Source of the DNA: CAVXFL01 sp963761015
GTDB lineage: Bacteria; Pseudomonadota; Alphaproteobacteria; Acetobacterales; Acetobacteraceae
DNA: 64,000 bases
Reading direction: 5' to 3'
Assembly: GCA_963761015.1 (NCBI GenBank)
Contig: CAVXFL010000015.1
Coordinates: 164,727-228,726 of the forward strand
Below the pieces are notes generated by a model that did no database searches, was not told the origin of the DNA, and saw only the letters and a program-made list of their open reading frames with translations. Made by a program: the position numbers and the translations under genes. Positions 54,801-62,656 of this stretch are shown piece by piece. Within the stretch, counting starts at the first letter, position 1. Every line of letters starts with the position of its first letter.

Positions 54801-55838
54801 ATGTCGCCGTCCGCCCCAAGCGCCGCACCGGCTCAACCGCCCGAAATCAGCAGCCTGCAGACGCTGCTGCCGCTGATGTTCTCCTTTGCGCCGAACCGCA
54901 TTCTCGCGTCGGCCATTCAGCTCCGCGTCTTCCCCGAGATTGCGGCCGGCCGCGCCACCCTGGCGAATTTGGCGGCATCGACCGGCACGAATGCGCGCGC
55001 GTTGCGGATGCTGCTCGACGCGCTCACCGGCATGGCGCTACTCGATAAGTCGGACGGGCAGTATCATCTGACCGAACTGGCCGGTCGGCACCTGCTTCCA
55101 GCCAGTCCCGACTACATCGGCACGATTTTGGAAACCGACGATGTTTGGGAAAGCTGGTCGGGTCTTGCCGATACCATCCGCGCGGGCCAGCCACCGGCGC
55201 CGCGCGACAAACCGGGCGCCGCGGAAGAGTTCTTTTCTCGCCTCGTCCGCGGTCTGCACGTCGCCAATTATCCCGTCGCGCAACGCGCGGCGGAAGCATT
55301 GCGGGCCGGGACCGATCGCGCGGGGCTCGAGATCATCGATATCGGTTGCGGCTCGGGCGTGTGGGGCATCGCGGTCGCGCAAGCCGATCCCACGGCTCGT
55401 CTGACGCTTCAGGACCTACCGGGCGTTCTGGACCGGGTCACGCGGGCGATGGTGGCGCGTTACGGCCTGAGCGACCGGACTCGCTATCGTGCCGGCAGCT
55501 ATCACGAGATGGATCTCGGCACCGCCGAATACGACCTCGCCATCCTCGGCAATATCATCCACATGGAGAGCGCCGAGGGAACGCACCGGCTGTTCCAACT
55601 GGCGGCCCGGGCGCTACGCCCGGGCGGGCGGCTCGCGATCATCGACATGTTCCCGAACGACGAGCGAACGGGTCCGTTCTTTCCGCTGATGTTCGCGCTG
55701 AACATGCTGGTCGCGACCAGCCATGGCGACACGTACACGCTCGCCGAGCTGCGTCTGTGGCTGTCCGAGGCGGGATTTTCAGGCATCGAGACGTTCGACA
55801 TCGGCCACCACTCCCCGCTTCTGGTGGCGCGCAAGTAG
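54801..55838 (+). CDS. SAM-dependent O-methyltransferase (plant/acetylserotonin type)
   Basis: A 345-residue class I methyltransferase with an N-terminal dimerisation/winged-helix domain (FAPNRILASAIQLRVF, LLDALTGMALLDKSDGQYHL). The SAM motif is IIDIGCGSGVWGI, and AILGNIIHMESAEG and GGRLAIIDMFPNDE follow. It resembles hydroxyneurosporene and acetylserotonin methyltransferases. GGAG lies six bases before the ATG. The TPP enzyme gene follows in the same direction after 30 bp. Confidence 0.88.
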   Translation: MSPSAPSAAPAQPPEISSLQTLLPLMFSFAPNRILASAIQLRVFPEIAAGRATLANLAASTGTNARALRMLLDALTGMALLDKSDGQYHLTELAGRHLLPASPDYIGTILETDDVWESWSGLADTIRAGQPPAPRDKPGAAEEFFSRLVRGLHVANYPVAQRAAEALRAGTDRAGLEIIDIGCGSGVWGIAVAQADPTARLTLQDLPGVLDRVTRAMVARYGLSDRTRYRAGSYHEMDLGTAEYDLAILGNIIHMESAEGTHRLFQLAARALRPGGRLAIIDMFPNDERTGPFFPLMFALNMLVATSHGDTYTLAELRLWLSEAGFSGIETFDIGHHSPLLVARK

Positions 55839-55868
55839 AAAGACATCGCGGCGCAAGGGACGCCCACC

Positions 55869-57581
55869 ATGTACACCGCCAGCACCGCGTTTCTTGAAGC
55901 CCTGCACGACGCCGGCGTTTCCTACATCTTCGCCAATCTCGGCAGCGATCACCCGCCGCTGATCGAGGCGATGGCGGAAGCGCGGGCAACCGGGCGGACG
56001 CTGCCGCAACTCATCACCTGTCCGAACGAAATGGTCGCGCTCAGCGCGGCGCATGGCTACGCGCAGGTAGCGGGCCGCGCCCAGGCGGTGTTCGTGCATG
56101 TCGAATGCGGCACGCAGGCGCTGGCCGGCGCGATCCACAATGCGGCGAAGGGACGCATTCCCGTGCTGATCTTCGCCGGCGCCTCGCCCTATACGCAGGA
56201 AGGCGAGCTGCGTGGCTCGCGCAACGAATTCATTCAGTGGATTCAGGACGTATTCGACCAGCGCGGCATCGTGCGCGGCTACATGCGCTACGACAACGAG
56301 CTGCGATCCGGGCGCAACATCAAGCAGATCGTGCACCGCGCGCTGCAATTCGCCTACAGCGACCCGAAGGGCCCGGTGTATCTGATGGGCGCGCGCGAGG
56401 TCATGGAGGAAGAGATTTCTCCCCTAGCCGTCGATCCCGCCGCATTTCCGGCAATTGCGCCGGCGGCGCTTGCGCCCGATTCCGTCGCGGAACTGGCGCA
56501 AGCGCTGGTGCGCGCGCGTCGTCCGCTCGTGGTCACGTCCTATCTCGGGCGCAATCCCGCTTCGGTCTGGCAGTTGGTTCGGCTATGCCGCCGGCTCGGG
56601 ATCGCCGTGCTGGAATCGGTGCCGAACTATGTGAATTTTCCGCACGACGATCCGCTGTATCAGGGCAATCAGTGGAACGAGCCGGTGCAGAACCCGGCGC
56701 TCGCCGAGGCGGATCTGGTGCTGGTGATCGACAGCGACGTGCCCTGGATTCCGGTGGTCAGCAAGCCGCGCGCGGATGCCGCAATCTTCCATATCGACAT
56801 CGACCCGATCAAGCAGCAGATGCCGCTCTGGTATATCGGCGCGCGGCGGAGTTTCCGCGCCGACGCGGCGATCGCGCTGGCGCAGATCAACGCGCATCTG
56901 GACGGCGTCGCGATCGACGCGGACATGATCGAACGCCGGATGCGCCGCTACCGCGAACGCCACGCCGCGCGCCTGGCGGAACTCGATGCGCGGGAACGGC
57001 CGGATGGCGATGCTATCACGGCGGAATATCTGACCGCGTGCGTCCGCCGGCGCGTGGACGCCGACACGATCGTGCTGAACGAGACCATCACCAATTACAC
57101 GGCGACCGTCGATCATCTGCGTTCGACCCGGCCCGGCCGCATGTTCGTCAGCGGCGGCGGATCGCTCGGCTGGAACGGCGGCGCGGCGATCGGCGCGAAG
57201 CTTGCGTATCCGGACAAGACCGTCGTGGCGCTGAGCGGCGATGGCTCCTACATGTTTTCGGTGCCCGCGACCGTGCACTGGATCGCCCGCCAGTACCGCA
57301 CGCCGTTCTTGCAGGTCGTCTACAACAACCGCGGCTGGCGAGCGCCGAAGTTTTCCGCTCTCGCCGTGCATCCGGACGGTTACGCGAGCCGGGCCAACGA
57401 CATCGGCGTCAGCTTCGATCCGCCGCCGGACTACGCCGCCATCGCCGCCGCCGCGGGCGGCGCGTTCGCGCGCACGGTAAAGCACGCCGAGGAACTGGAA
57501 CCGGCGCTCGACGCCGCGCTGGCGGCGGTGAAGCAGGAAGGCCGATCAGCGGTTCTCGACGTATGGCTGCCGCATCTTTAG
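55869..57581 (+). CDS. TPP-dependent enzyme, acetolactate synthase-like
   Basis: A 570-residue ThDP enzyme with three domains. CPNEMVALSAAHGYA carries the catalytic Glu. The central domain ends near 350. SGDGSYMFSVP and YNNRGWRAPKF give the GDG...NN cofactor motif. It is in the acetolactate synthase/benzoylformate decarboxylase family, but no regulatory subunit gene is nearby, so a catabolic decarboxylase is more likely than branched-chain synthesis. The methyltransferase gene precedes it. Confidence 0.87.
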   Translation: MYTASTAFLEALHDAGVSYIFANLGSDHPPLIEAMAEARATGRTLPQLITCPNEMVALSAAHGYAQVAGRAQAVFVHVECGTQALAGAIHNAAKGRIPVLIFAGASPYTQEGELRGSRNEFIQWIQDVFDQRGIVRGYMRYDNELRSGRNIKQIVHRALQFAYSDPKGPVYLMGAREVMEEEISPLAVDPAAFPAIAPAALAPDSVAELAQALVRARRPLVVTSYLGRNPASVWQLVRLCRRLGIAVLESVPNYVNFPHDDPLYQGNQWNEPVQNPALAEADLVLVIDSDVPWIPVVSKPRADAAIFHIDIDPIKQQMPLWYIGARRSFRADAAIALAQINAHLDGVAIDADMIERRMRRYRERHAARLAELDARERPDGDAITAEYLTACVRRRVDADTIVLNETITNYTATVDHLRSTRPGRMFVSGGGSLGWNGGAAIGAKLAYPDKTVVALSGDGSYMFSVPATVHWIARQYRTPFLQVVYNNRGWRAPKFSALAVHPDGYASRANDIGVSFDPPPDYAAIAAAAGGAFARTVKHAEELEPALDAALAAVKQEGRSAVLDVWLPHL

Positions 57582-57615
57582 CGCGCGTTCTCTCCGGCCG
57601 AAAGCCTCAGCCGTC

Positions 57616-57638
57616 ATTGCCGGGCATCACCCGGCAAT
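57616..57638. repeat. REP-like 9-bp hairpin between convergent genes
   Basis: Perfect inverted repeat ATTGCCGGG/CCCGGCAAT with loop CATCA, between the convergent ends of the TPP enzyme and the cupredoxin gene. It could serve as a bidirectional transcription stop. It is related to the 3910 palindrome. Confidence 0.6.
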
Positions 57639-57676
57639 CTCGCGGTCGCGCACCGCCGCCGGCCGGGAACGTTCGC

Positions 57677-58120
57677 CTACCGGGCAACGGTCAGCTTCGT
57701 CCACATCCCTTGCTTGTAGTGGCCGGGCTGATTGCATAGGAGCACGTAATCGCCGGGACGCATGCGCAACGTGATCGTCCCCGAGGTGCCCGGCTTGAGA
57801 TCGTCGATTTCGCCCAGCCGATCGACCTTGCCTTCGACCACTTCCTGGGCCTTGGCATTGTACGGCAGTTGTTGGCGAAAATTTCGCACCTTCACCACGA
57901 CGACCTCGTGGACCAGGTCCTTGGATTCGTTTTTGGCATGCAGCGTCACCTCCCCCGCCGGCAGGCGGGACGGGTGGGCGACCATGTGCATGCCGTGAAT
58001 CGCGCTGTTCGTGCTGGCGTCCCGCAGCACGATGTCGACGCGCGCGCCAGCAGCTTCGGCCAGGCCGCCGAATGCCGTCATCGCCGTGATCGTCGCGGCC
58101 GCCAGGACCCAGGTTTTCAC
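57677..58120 (-). CDS. Exported cupredoxin-like copper protein
   Basis: A 147-residue exported protein (signal peptide MKTWVLAAATITAMTAFGG). The type 1 copper ligands are visible: His in DLVHEVVVV, then Cys, His and Met in LLCNQPGHYKQGM. It is probably a periplasmic electron carrier or copper handler. It is convergent with the TPP enzyme and divergent from the ribokinase gene. Confidence 0.85.
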   Translation of the reverse strand: MKTWVLAAATITAMTAFGGLAEAAGARVDIVLRDASTNSAIHGMHMVAHPSRLPAGEVTLHAKNESKDLVHEVVVVKVRNFRQQLPYNAKAQEVVEGKVDRLGEIDDLKPGTSGTITLRMRPGDYVLLCNQPGHYKQGMWTKLTVAR

Positions 58121-58278
58121 GTCGGTTTCCCCCCATCAGTTGCATGCGCCTGCCCCGCCTCGGCCGGCGATGCTAATCCTCGCCTCGGCGGCCGGCCAGC
58201 GGGCCAAGGATGGATTCCTGTTCGGAATCCTCGCCGCGGCCCGATAAGCCGCGCGTCCAGGCGAGACGAGGAGCGGCG

Positions 58279-59204
58279 ATGGCTTCGCGCATCGGGGTGA
58301 TCGGCAGCATCAACGTCGATCTCGTCACCTATCTCGGGCGCATCCCCGAAGCGGGCGAGACCGTGGCGGCGTCGGACTTCCGGATCCATCACGGCGGCAA
58401 GGGTGCCAACCAGGCGGTGGCCGCCGCGCGGCTCGGCGCCGACGTGCTGATGGTCGGAAAAATCGGCGGCGGCGTGTTCGGCGACGACGCGCTCGACAAT
58501 CTGCGCCGATGCGGCATCGACACAGGCCACGTCACGCGCGCCGACGCGCCGACGGGGACCGCGACCATCCTGGTCGAACCCTCGGGCGAGAACCGCATCA
58601 TGATTGTGGCCGGGGCCAACGGCCTGCTGCGGCCGGACGATATCGACCGCGCGGCGGACGATATCGCGGCTCGCGATCTGCTGCTCCTGCAACTCGAAGT
58701 GCCGATGCCGACCGTGCGCCATGGCCTGCGATTCGCGCGCTCGCACGGCCGGCAGGTCATCCTGAACCCGGCGCCGTACCCGCCGATCTCGACCGGGACG
58801 CGCTGCGCGGCCTCGCGTTTCTGATGCCCAACCGAACCGAGCTTGGCCAGCTTGCAGAACGGCCGGTCGACACGCCGCAGGCCATCGCAACGGCGGCGCG
58901 GGCGCTGATCGCGGCGGGCGTCGAGACGGTGATCGTGACGCTCGGCGCGGACGGCGCGCTCGTCGTTACGCCGGATGGTCAGGAGCACGTTCCGGGCGTT
59001 GCGGTCGCGCCGGTGGACACGACCGGCGCCGGCGATGCCTTCATCGGCGGGTTCGCCCATTTCTACGCCCTCTCCGGCAAGGTAATCGAGGCCGCCGACC
59101 GCGCCGTTCGCTACGCGGCCCTCTCCACGACAAGACGGGGCGCGCAAGCCTCCTACGCCGATGCCGCGGAATTCCAGGCGTTTTGCGACCACATCCGGCC
59201 GTGA
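58279..59204 (+). CDS. Ribokinase/PfkB-family carbohydrate kinase (one frameshift)
   Basis: A PfkB kinase of about 308 residues. GSINVDLVTYLGRIPEAGET and HHGGKGANQAVAAARLGA are the N-terminal family signature. VDTTGAGDAFIGGFAH holds the catalytic Asp of the C-terminal signature. The frame slips by one missing base near 58,782 (NPAPYP then DLDRDALRG). It phosphorylates ribose or a related sugar. Confidence 0.87.
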
Positions 59205-59221
59205 CCCGCAAATCCGAACCG

Positions 59222-59935
59222 ATGGCTCCCCCTCCCGGAACGGGAAGGGGCCGGGGGGAGGCCAATGCGGCGCGGGACCCCTCACCCCTTTCCTCACCCC
59301 GCACGACGGGCAGATGGAGCTATTCGTCAGCTTCGTCGGCGGCCGTTCGCCGTCTCGCCCGCGACGACCTGCCCGCCGACACGGTCGCGCTCGCCCGCTG
59401 GCTCATCGGCAAGCTCGTAATCCGCGAGGTGCCGGAGGGCGTCATGCGCGGCCGGATCGTGGAGACCGAGGCGTATCTACCCGGCGATGCCGCCTGCCAT
59501 GCCTATCGCGGCGAGACCAGGCGCAACCGCTCGCTGTTCCTTGAGCGCGGCCACGCCTATGTCTACATCGCCTACGGGACCTCGTTCATGCTGAACGTGT
59601 CGGCCGACGGCCGCGGCGTCGGCACCGGGGTGCTGATCCGGGCCGTGGAGCCGGTGAGCGGCCTTGCGCTGATGCGCCGCCATCGCGGCGTCGCGCGCGA
59701 TCTGGACCTGACGCGCGGGCCAGGGCGGCTGGCCGCCGCCTTGCGCATCGACCTCCGGCTGGACGGCATCGACCTGTGCCACCCCGGTCCGCTCTGGCTC
59801 GGCGACGATGGCTGGGCGGGGGGCGAGATCGGCGCGAGCGTCCGCATCGGCATCACCCGCGACGCCGATAGGGTGCTGCGCTTCTACCTGCGCTGCAACC
59901 CCTTCGTCAGCGGACCGAAATGGTTGAACAAGTAG
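59222..59935 (+). CDS. 3-methyladenine DNA glycosylase (AAG/MPG type)
   Basis: An AAG-family glycosylase. DTVALARWLIGKLVIRE begins the fold, GRIVETEAYLPGDAACHAYRG holds the catalytic Glu, and GHAYVYIAYGTSFMLNVSA and LTRGPGRLAAAL follow. The end FVSGPKWLNK is family-typical. It excises alkylated bases in repair. The N-terminal 40 codons come from a REP-like sequence, so the start is uncertain; an ATG at 59,314 in another frame followed by a slip is an alternative. Confidence 0.85.
   Translation: MAPPPGTGRGRGEANAARDPSPLSSPRTTGRWSYSSASSAAVRRLARDDLPADTVALARWLIGKLVIREVPEGVMRGRIVETEAYLPGDAACHAYRGETRRNRSLFLERGHAYVYIAYGTSFMLNVSADGRGVGTGVLIRAVEPVSGLALMRRHRGVARDLDLTRGPGRLAAALRIDLRLDGIDLCHPGPLWLGDDGWAGGEIGASVRIGITRDADRVLRFYLRCNPFVSGPKWLNK
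59227..59262. repeat. REP-like palindrome (CCCTCCCGGAACGGGAAGGG family)
   Basis: CCCCTCCCGGAACGGGAAGG followed by GGCCGGGGGGAGG. Same family as 4817-4858. It lies at the 5' end of the glycosylase gene. Confidence 0.55.
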
Positions 59936-60033
59936 ATTTTCTGGATGCCCACCTTCACGGACATGACGAGTTCGAATCTTCCAGCGTGGCATCAGTCCCG
60001 CGTCCGCAGATTGGCGGAAAATGCTGAAGACGG

Positions 60034-60804
60034 TTATGCAGCAGCGCCGGTTGCTTGCGGACTTCCGGAGAAGACGCAGGGTCGCTTGATCCATTTACCG
60101 TAGAAAGCAATATCGGCCGCGTACATCTGGCTGACCTGAGTGATCAAATCTGTATCGTACAACTGCTGCATGCGTGGAATCCGGCCCTCGCGTTTCAGCG
60201 CGGCGATTTCATGTGCCGGCTTGTCAGCAAAAGGCTCGTCGTTGTCCAGCGGTTCGAATTGATCCGTGCCATGTTTCGTGAGGTCGCGCGCATCATGGAC
60301 CTCAATTCCGATCTTCTCCTTCAAAGCTGAAAGCGCGTCCGGAAAAGCTTCCAGGCAGAACAAGTCATCATAGGTCTCGTAGACCAGGAAATCGAGTTGA
60401 GGGCGCCAGTGCTCGTTGCCCCGTAAACGGGCTCTCACGTTTGTGACAAATTCGCGAAAGGTCAAGGTTGCGGGATTCAGTCGGTATTCGGTTAGTGTAC
60501 AAAACAGCCAGGCTACCGCCGTCTGGTCCACCATCTTGTCGAGATAACAACTGGCTATGCGCAGATAGGGATCGCGAAGAATGGCGAAGGTATATTTTGC
60601 TCTGCTCAATTCCGCCAAAGTTGCCCGGAAGGTCTGATTGTTGGCGTGAATCCAGTTGAAATCGTCCGGACCCGCTATCGCTCCATTTGCCAGCCCGACC
60701 GTGTATCGCATCGTAGAGCAAGCGTTCTTGGGAATGAACGAGTAGATAGAACTCTGCCGGATATATTGAAAGCGCATACTGCGATGCAAACTGATGTGCG
60801 GCAT
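60034..60804 (-). CDS. Sulfotransferase family protein
   Basis: A 256-residue carbohydrate-type sulfotransferase. The PAPS-binding motifs are IPKNACSTMRY (5'-phosphosulfate loop) and FAILRDPYLRIASCYLDK (3'-phosphate). It would transfer sulfate to a surface or secreted glycan. GC is clearly lower than the rest of the bacterial part, suggesting acquisition by transfer. An internal ATG at 60,777 is an alternative start. Confidence 0.85.
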   Translation of the reverse strand: MPHISLHRSMRFQYIRQSSIYSFIPKNACSTMRYTVGLANGAIAGPDDFNWIHANNQTFRATLAELSRAKYTFAILRDPYLRIASCYLDKMVDQTAVAWLFCTLTEYRLNPATLTFREFVTNVRARLRGNEHWRPQLDFLVYETYDDLFCLEAFPDALSALKEKIGIEVHDARDLTKHGTDQFEPLDNDEPFADKPAHEIAALKREGRIPRMQQLYDTDLITQVSQMYAADIAFYGKWIKRPCVFSGSPQATGAAA

Positions 60805-61021
60805 TCTGCGCCAGATTGGCCAAATTATTGCGCGTGTGGCGGAAAAGACGTGGGTTCAGCTTGTGCATATTTTTGACCCGTTCGATCCCAGTTCTACTCT
60901 GGAGAGAAATAGAAACTTTACCCCCGCGCTGCGGCGAGCGGAAGCACTCGCGGACCTCCTGGGCAAGCGCGTCCGGTTGCTCCATCGCGGCGCAGAACGG
61001 GCCATCAGCCACGGCCCTGCG
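60805..61021. other. Intergenic/unassigned bacterial sequence before the junction
   Basis: Intermediate GC sequence between the sulfotransferase start and the pqiA remnant. A plus-strand stretch near 60,940-61,017 reads LRRAEALADLLGKRVRLLHR and looks coding, but I cannot assign it and it has no clear start. The pqiA similarity stops abruptly near 61,020, so a second break is possible here. Confidence 0.4.
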
Positions 61022-61262
61022 TCCAGATGGTGGCGCAGACCGAGGCCAGGCGCGTCGTGATCGCCACGCCGGCGACATACACGGTGAGGAACGGCAGCAG
61101 ATTGGCCGGGACGAGCAGCAGGAAGGTGGCGATGGCGCAAGCCAGAGCACGTCCAGGCTGCGCCCAGTAGTGCGCTCGAGCACCCGCTTCGCAGCCCCGC
61201 ACGGATCTTCCCGCTTCGCCGGCGTCGGCACCGCCTGTATCGTGGCGCAATCCGGGCAGACT
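61022..61262 (-). pseudogene. PqiA-like protein remnant, truncated and frameshifted
   Basis: On the minus strand the frame starting at about 61,262 reads CPDCATIQAVPTPAKRED, the zinc-ribbon of paraquat-inducible protein A. It shifts to another frame as ALACAIATFLLLVPANLLPF, LTVYVAGVAITTRL and ATIWTQG, the PqiA membrane segments. The natural N-terminus is cut by the junction with AT-rich DNA, and the similarity ends near 61,020. PqiA is an inner-membrane component of a lipid-transport or stress system. Here only about 80 residues remain. Confidence 0.65.
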
Positions 61263-61266
61263 TAGC
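61256..61266. other. Junction between bacterial and giant-virus-like sequence
   Basis: Left of this point base composition is GC-rich and the reading frames are pqiA. Right of it the DNA is about two thirds A+T and encodes viral-type membrane protein sequence. The change occurs within about ten bases (around GGGCAGACTTAGCATG). Both genes are cut in mid-frame. No insertion sequence, att site or target duplication is visible. Confidence 0.85.
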
Positions 61267-61669
61267 ATGTTTGCTGACAGATAAATATTCTTTTGATACC
61301 CAGACATCTAATAAAGATAATAAGATAATGATGATAGCCAATACTAAAATACTAAGTAAATCGTTTTCGGTCACCTTTATATTCCTTGTTCATCCATGTC
61401 AATAAAGGAAGTATAATAAGCAAACCAATAGCAAAATAATTAGATTGAAAATTCTCTTTTTCTACTTCTATGGTTAAATGATTACTATTAGCGAATCCAG
61501 TTAAGAATATTATAGGCGGAATTATCAATATAATCCATCCTATTACATCAGTAATGTACAAGCGAAACAATGTTACGATCAAAATCCATAATACAATGGC
61601 AATTACATAAAGAAAGCTAATCTGAGAAGCTTTTTCTTCTGAGTAATGTTCTCTATCATCCCTTTTCAT
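61263..61669 (-). CDS. Viral membrane protein, truncated at the junction (frameshift)
   Basis: From the ATG at 61,669 the protein reads MKRDDREHYSEEKASQ, followed by three hydrophobic helices (FLYVIAIVLWILIVTLF, IGWIILIIPPIIFLTGF, FAIGLLIILPLLTW). A base slip near 61,360 moves it to a second frame that continues with ENDLLSILVLAIIIILLSLL and DVWVSKEYLSVSKHAKS before being cut at the junction. The DxWVxxxYLxxxKHxxS pattern after a helix resembles membrane proteins of giant viruses. Treating the two frames as one gene is inference. The second frame has no ATG of its own, which supports it. Confidence 0.5.
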
Positions 61670-61845
61670 CACAAGTTTTTAGATATCTTTAATTTTTTTA
61701 TACAGTGGTAATTTCAAATATTGACAACAAAACTGTTTATCTTGTCCTACATCCCTTTTCATCACAAGTTTTTAGATATCTTTAATTTTTTTATACAGTG
61801 GTAATTTCAAATATTGACAACAAAACTGTTTATCTTGTCCTACAT
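61657..61845. repeat. Perfect 93-bp tandem duplication
   Basis: Copy one is 61,657-61,749 and copy two is 61,750-61,842, identical base for base, with 3 further matching bases. The unit covers the first codons of the small membrane protein gene and its upstream region, so the gene's 5' region is doubled. Identity over the full length points to a recent event or an assembly duplication. Confidence 0.9.
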
Positions 61846-61953
61846 TTGACAGAGAAGAATATACAGAAAGTATCATATTTCTCAAAATCATTGAATATAA
61901 CAAAATAAACAGTCAAAATTATTAAACTCCTCCCACTTTTCATTCTCGTATGC

Positions 61954-62610
61954 TCACATATTATCTATTTTAGCAATTCTTTTATACATACTGTTGATTG
62001 TGGCTTCTGAAAGCCTAACATTTTTAGCAAAAGATTTACTATCTATTTCTACACCAATAGTCATCAAGGTGTACTTTATTAATCCCGCAGCAACTGTTTG
62101 TGGATATTCTTCAAACAACTTTGGTTCTTTTTCTAAGATTTTCTTACCTATCTCCTTGATGGGATCAACTAGTTCTTCGGAAATATTGTTTTCCATACAA
62201 TAACCTCGTATCATACCTATAGGATTAGCTTTTCCTGTTTTTGATCGATAACCCGTTTGCAACTCGGAAAACATCGACACTGCCCTTCTCATAGACCCAT
62301 GACTGATGCCTACCATCTGACGCACATATCCTGGATCTATATCTTCTTCTATTTCTGGATGTTCATGTAAATACTCTAAATGTGCGTTATAAATACAAAA
62401 AAATAATAACTGCTTCCTCTTATTTCCACGATGTGTAGGTAATTTCATGTCAGTATATATACGGTGTGCTCTTTGCTTAATTTCTGGTTGTAGAGGATAT
62501 TCATTCAGCTCTTCCAGGGCATATTTATCCGTTTTCATCTTCATAGATGCATGCACTGGATGTTCAAATTGTGAAACATTGTACTTATATTCAATCTCCT
62601 TTTCAGCCAT
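61954..62610 (-). CDS. TFIIB-like transcription factor (giant virus type)
   Basis: A 218-residue protein with two cyclin-like repeats and no N-terminal zinc ribbon. Repeat one has LPLQPEIKQRAHRIY through RKQLLFFCIYNAHLEYL and VRQMVGISHGSMRRAVSMF. Repeat two has ELVDPIKEIGKKILEKEP, QTVAAGLIKYTLM and KNVRLSEATINSMYKRI. The last segment matches the TFIIB pattern (V..LSE.TI...YK.I). Such factors are part of the transcription machinery of Nucleocytoviricota. It is not a bacterial type of gene. It is AT-rich like its neighbours. Confidence 0.8.
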   Translation of the reverse strand: MAEKEIEYKYNVSQFEHPVHASMKMKTDKYALEELNEYPLQPEIKQRAHRIYTDMKLPTHRGNKRKQLLFFCIYNAHLEYLHEHPEIEEDIDPGYVRQMVGISHGSMRRAVSMFSELQTGYRSKTGKANPIGMIRGYCMENNISEELVDPIKEIGKKILEKEPKLFEEYPQTVAAGLIKYTLMTIGVEIDSKSFAKNVRLSEATINSMYKRIAKIDNM

Positions 62611-62638
62611 TTTAATCTATTTCCATTTATAGATTAAA
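62611..62638. terminator. 9-bp hairpin between F-box and TFIIB-like genes
   Basis: Inverted repeat TTTAATCTA/TAGATTAAA with a 10-base loop in the 46-bp gap between the F-box gene stop and the TFIIB start. Palindromic hairpins of this kind mark mRNA 3' ends and polyadenylation sites in mimiviruses and relatives. It would end the F-box transcript (minus strand). Confidence 0.55.
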
Positions 62639-62656
62639 TTTAATTTATTTTCAATG

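Noticed and set aside
53478..55838. Single 786-codon frame that would fuse the MFS transporter with the methyltransferase
   Set aside because: The last MFS helices are in a different frame and end in their own stop at 54,762. The methyltransferase has its own ATG with GGAG upstream.
59940..60000. tRNA-like T-loop GAGTTCGAATCTTCC
   Set aside because: The T-loop resemblance is isolated: I find no matching acceptor stem, D-arm or anticodon arm around it.
61673..61953. Giant virus promoter motifs (AAAATTGA or AAATATTT) upstream of the viral genes
   Set aside because: Only near matches such as CAATATTTG or AAAAAATGA occur. In AT-rich DNA these are expected by chance.
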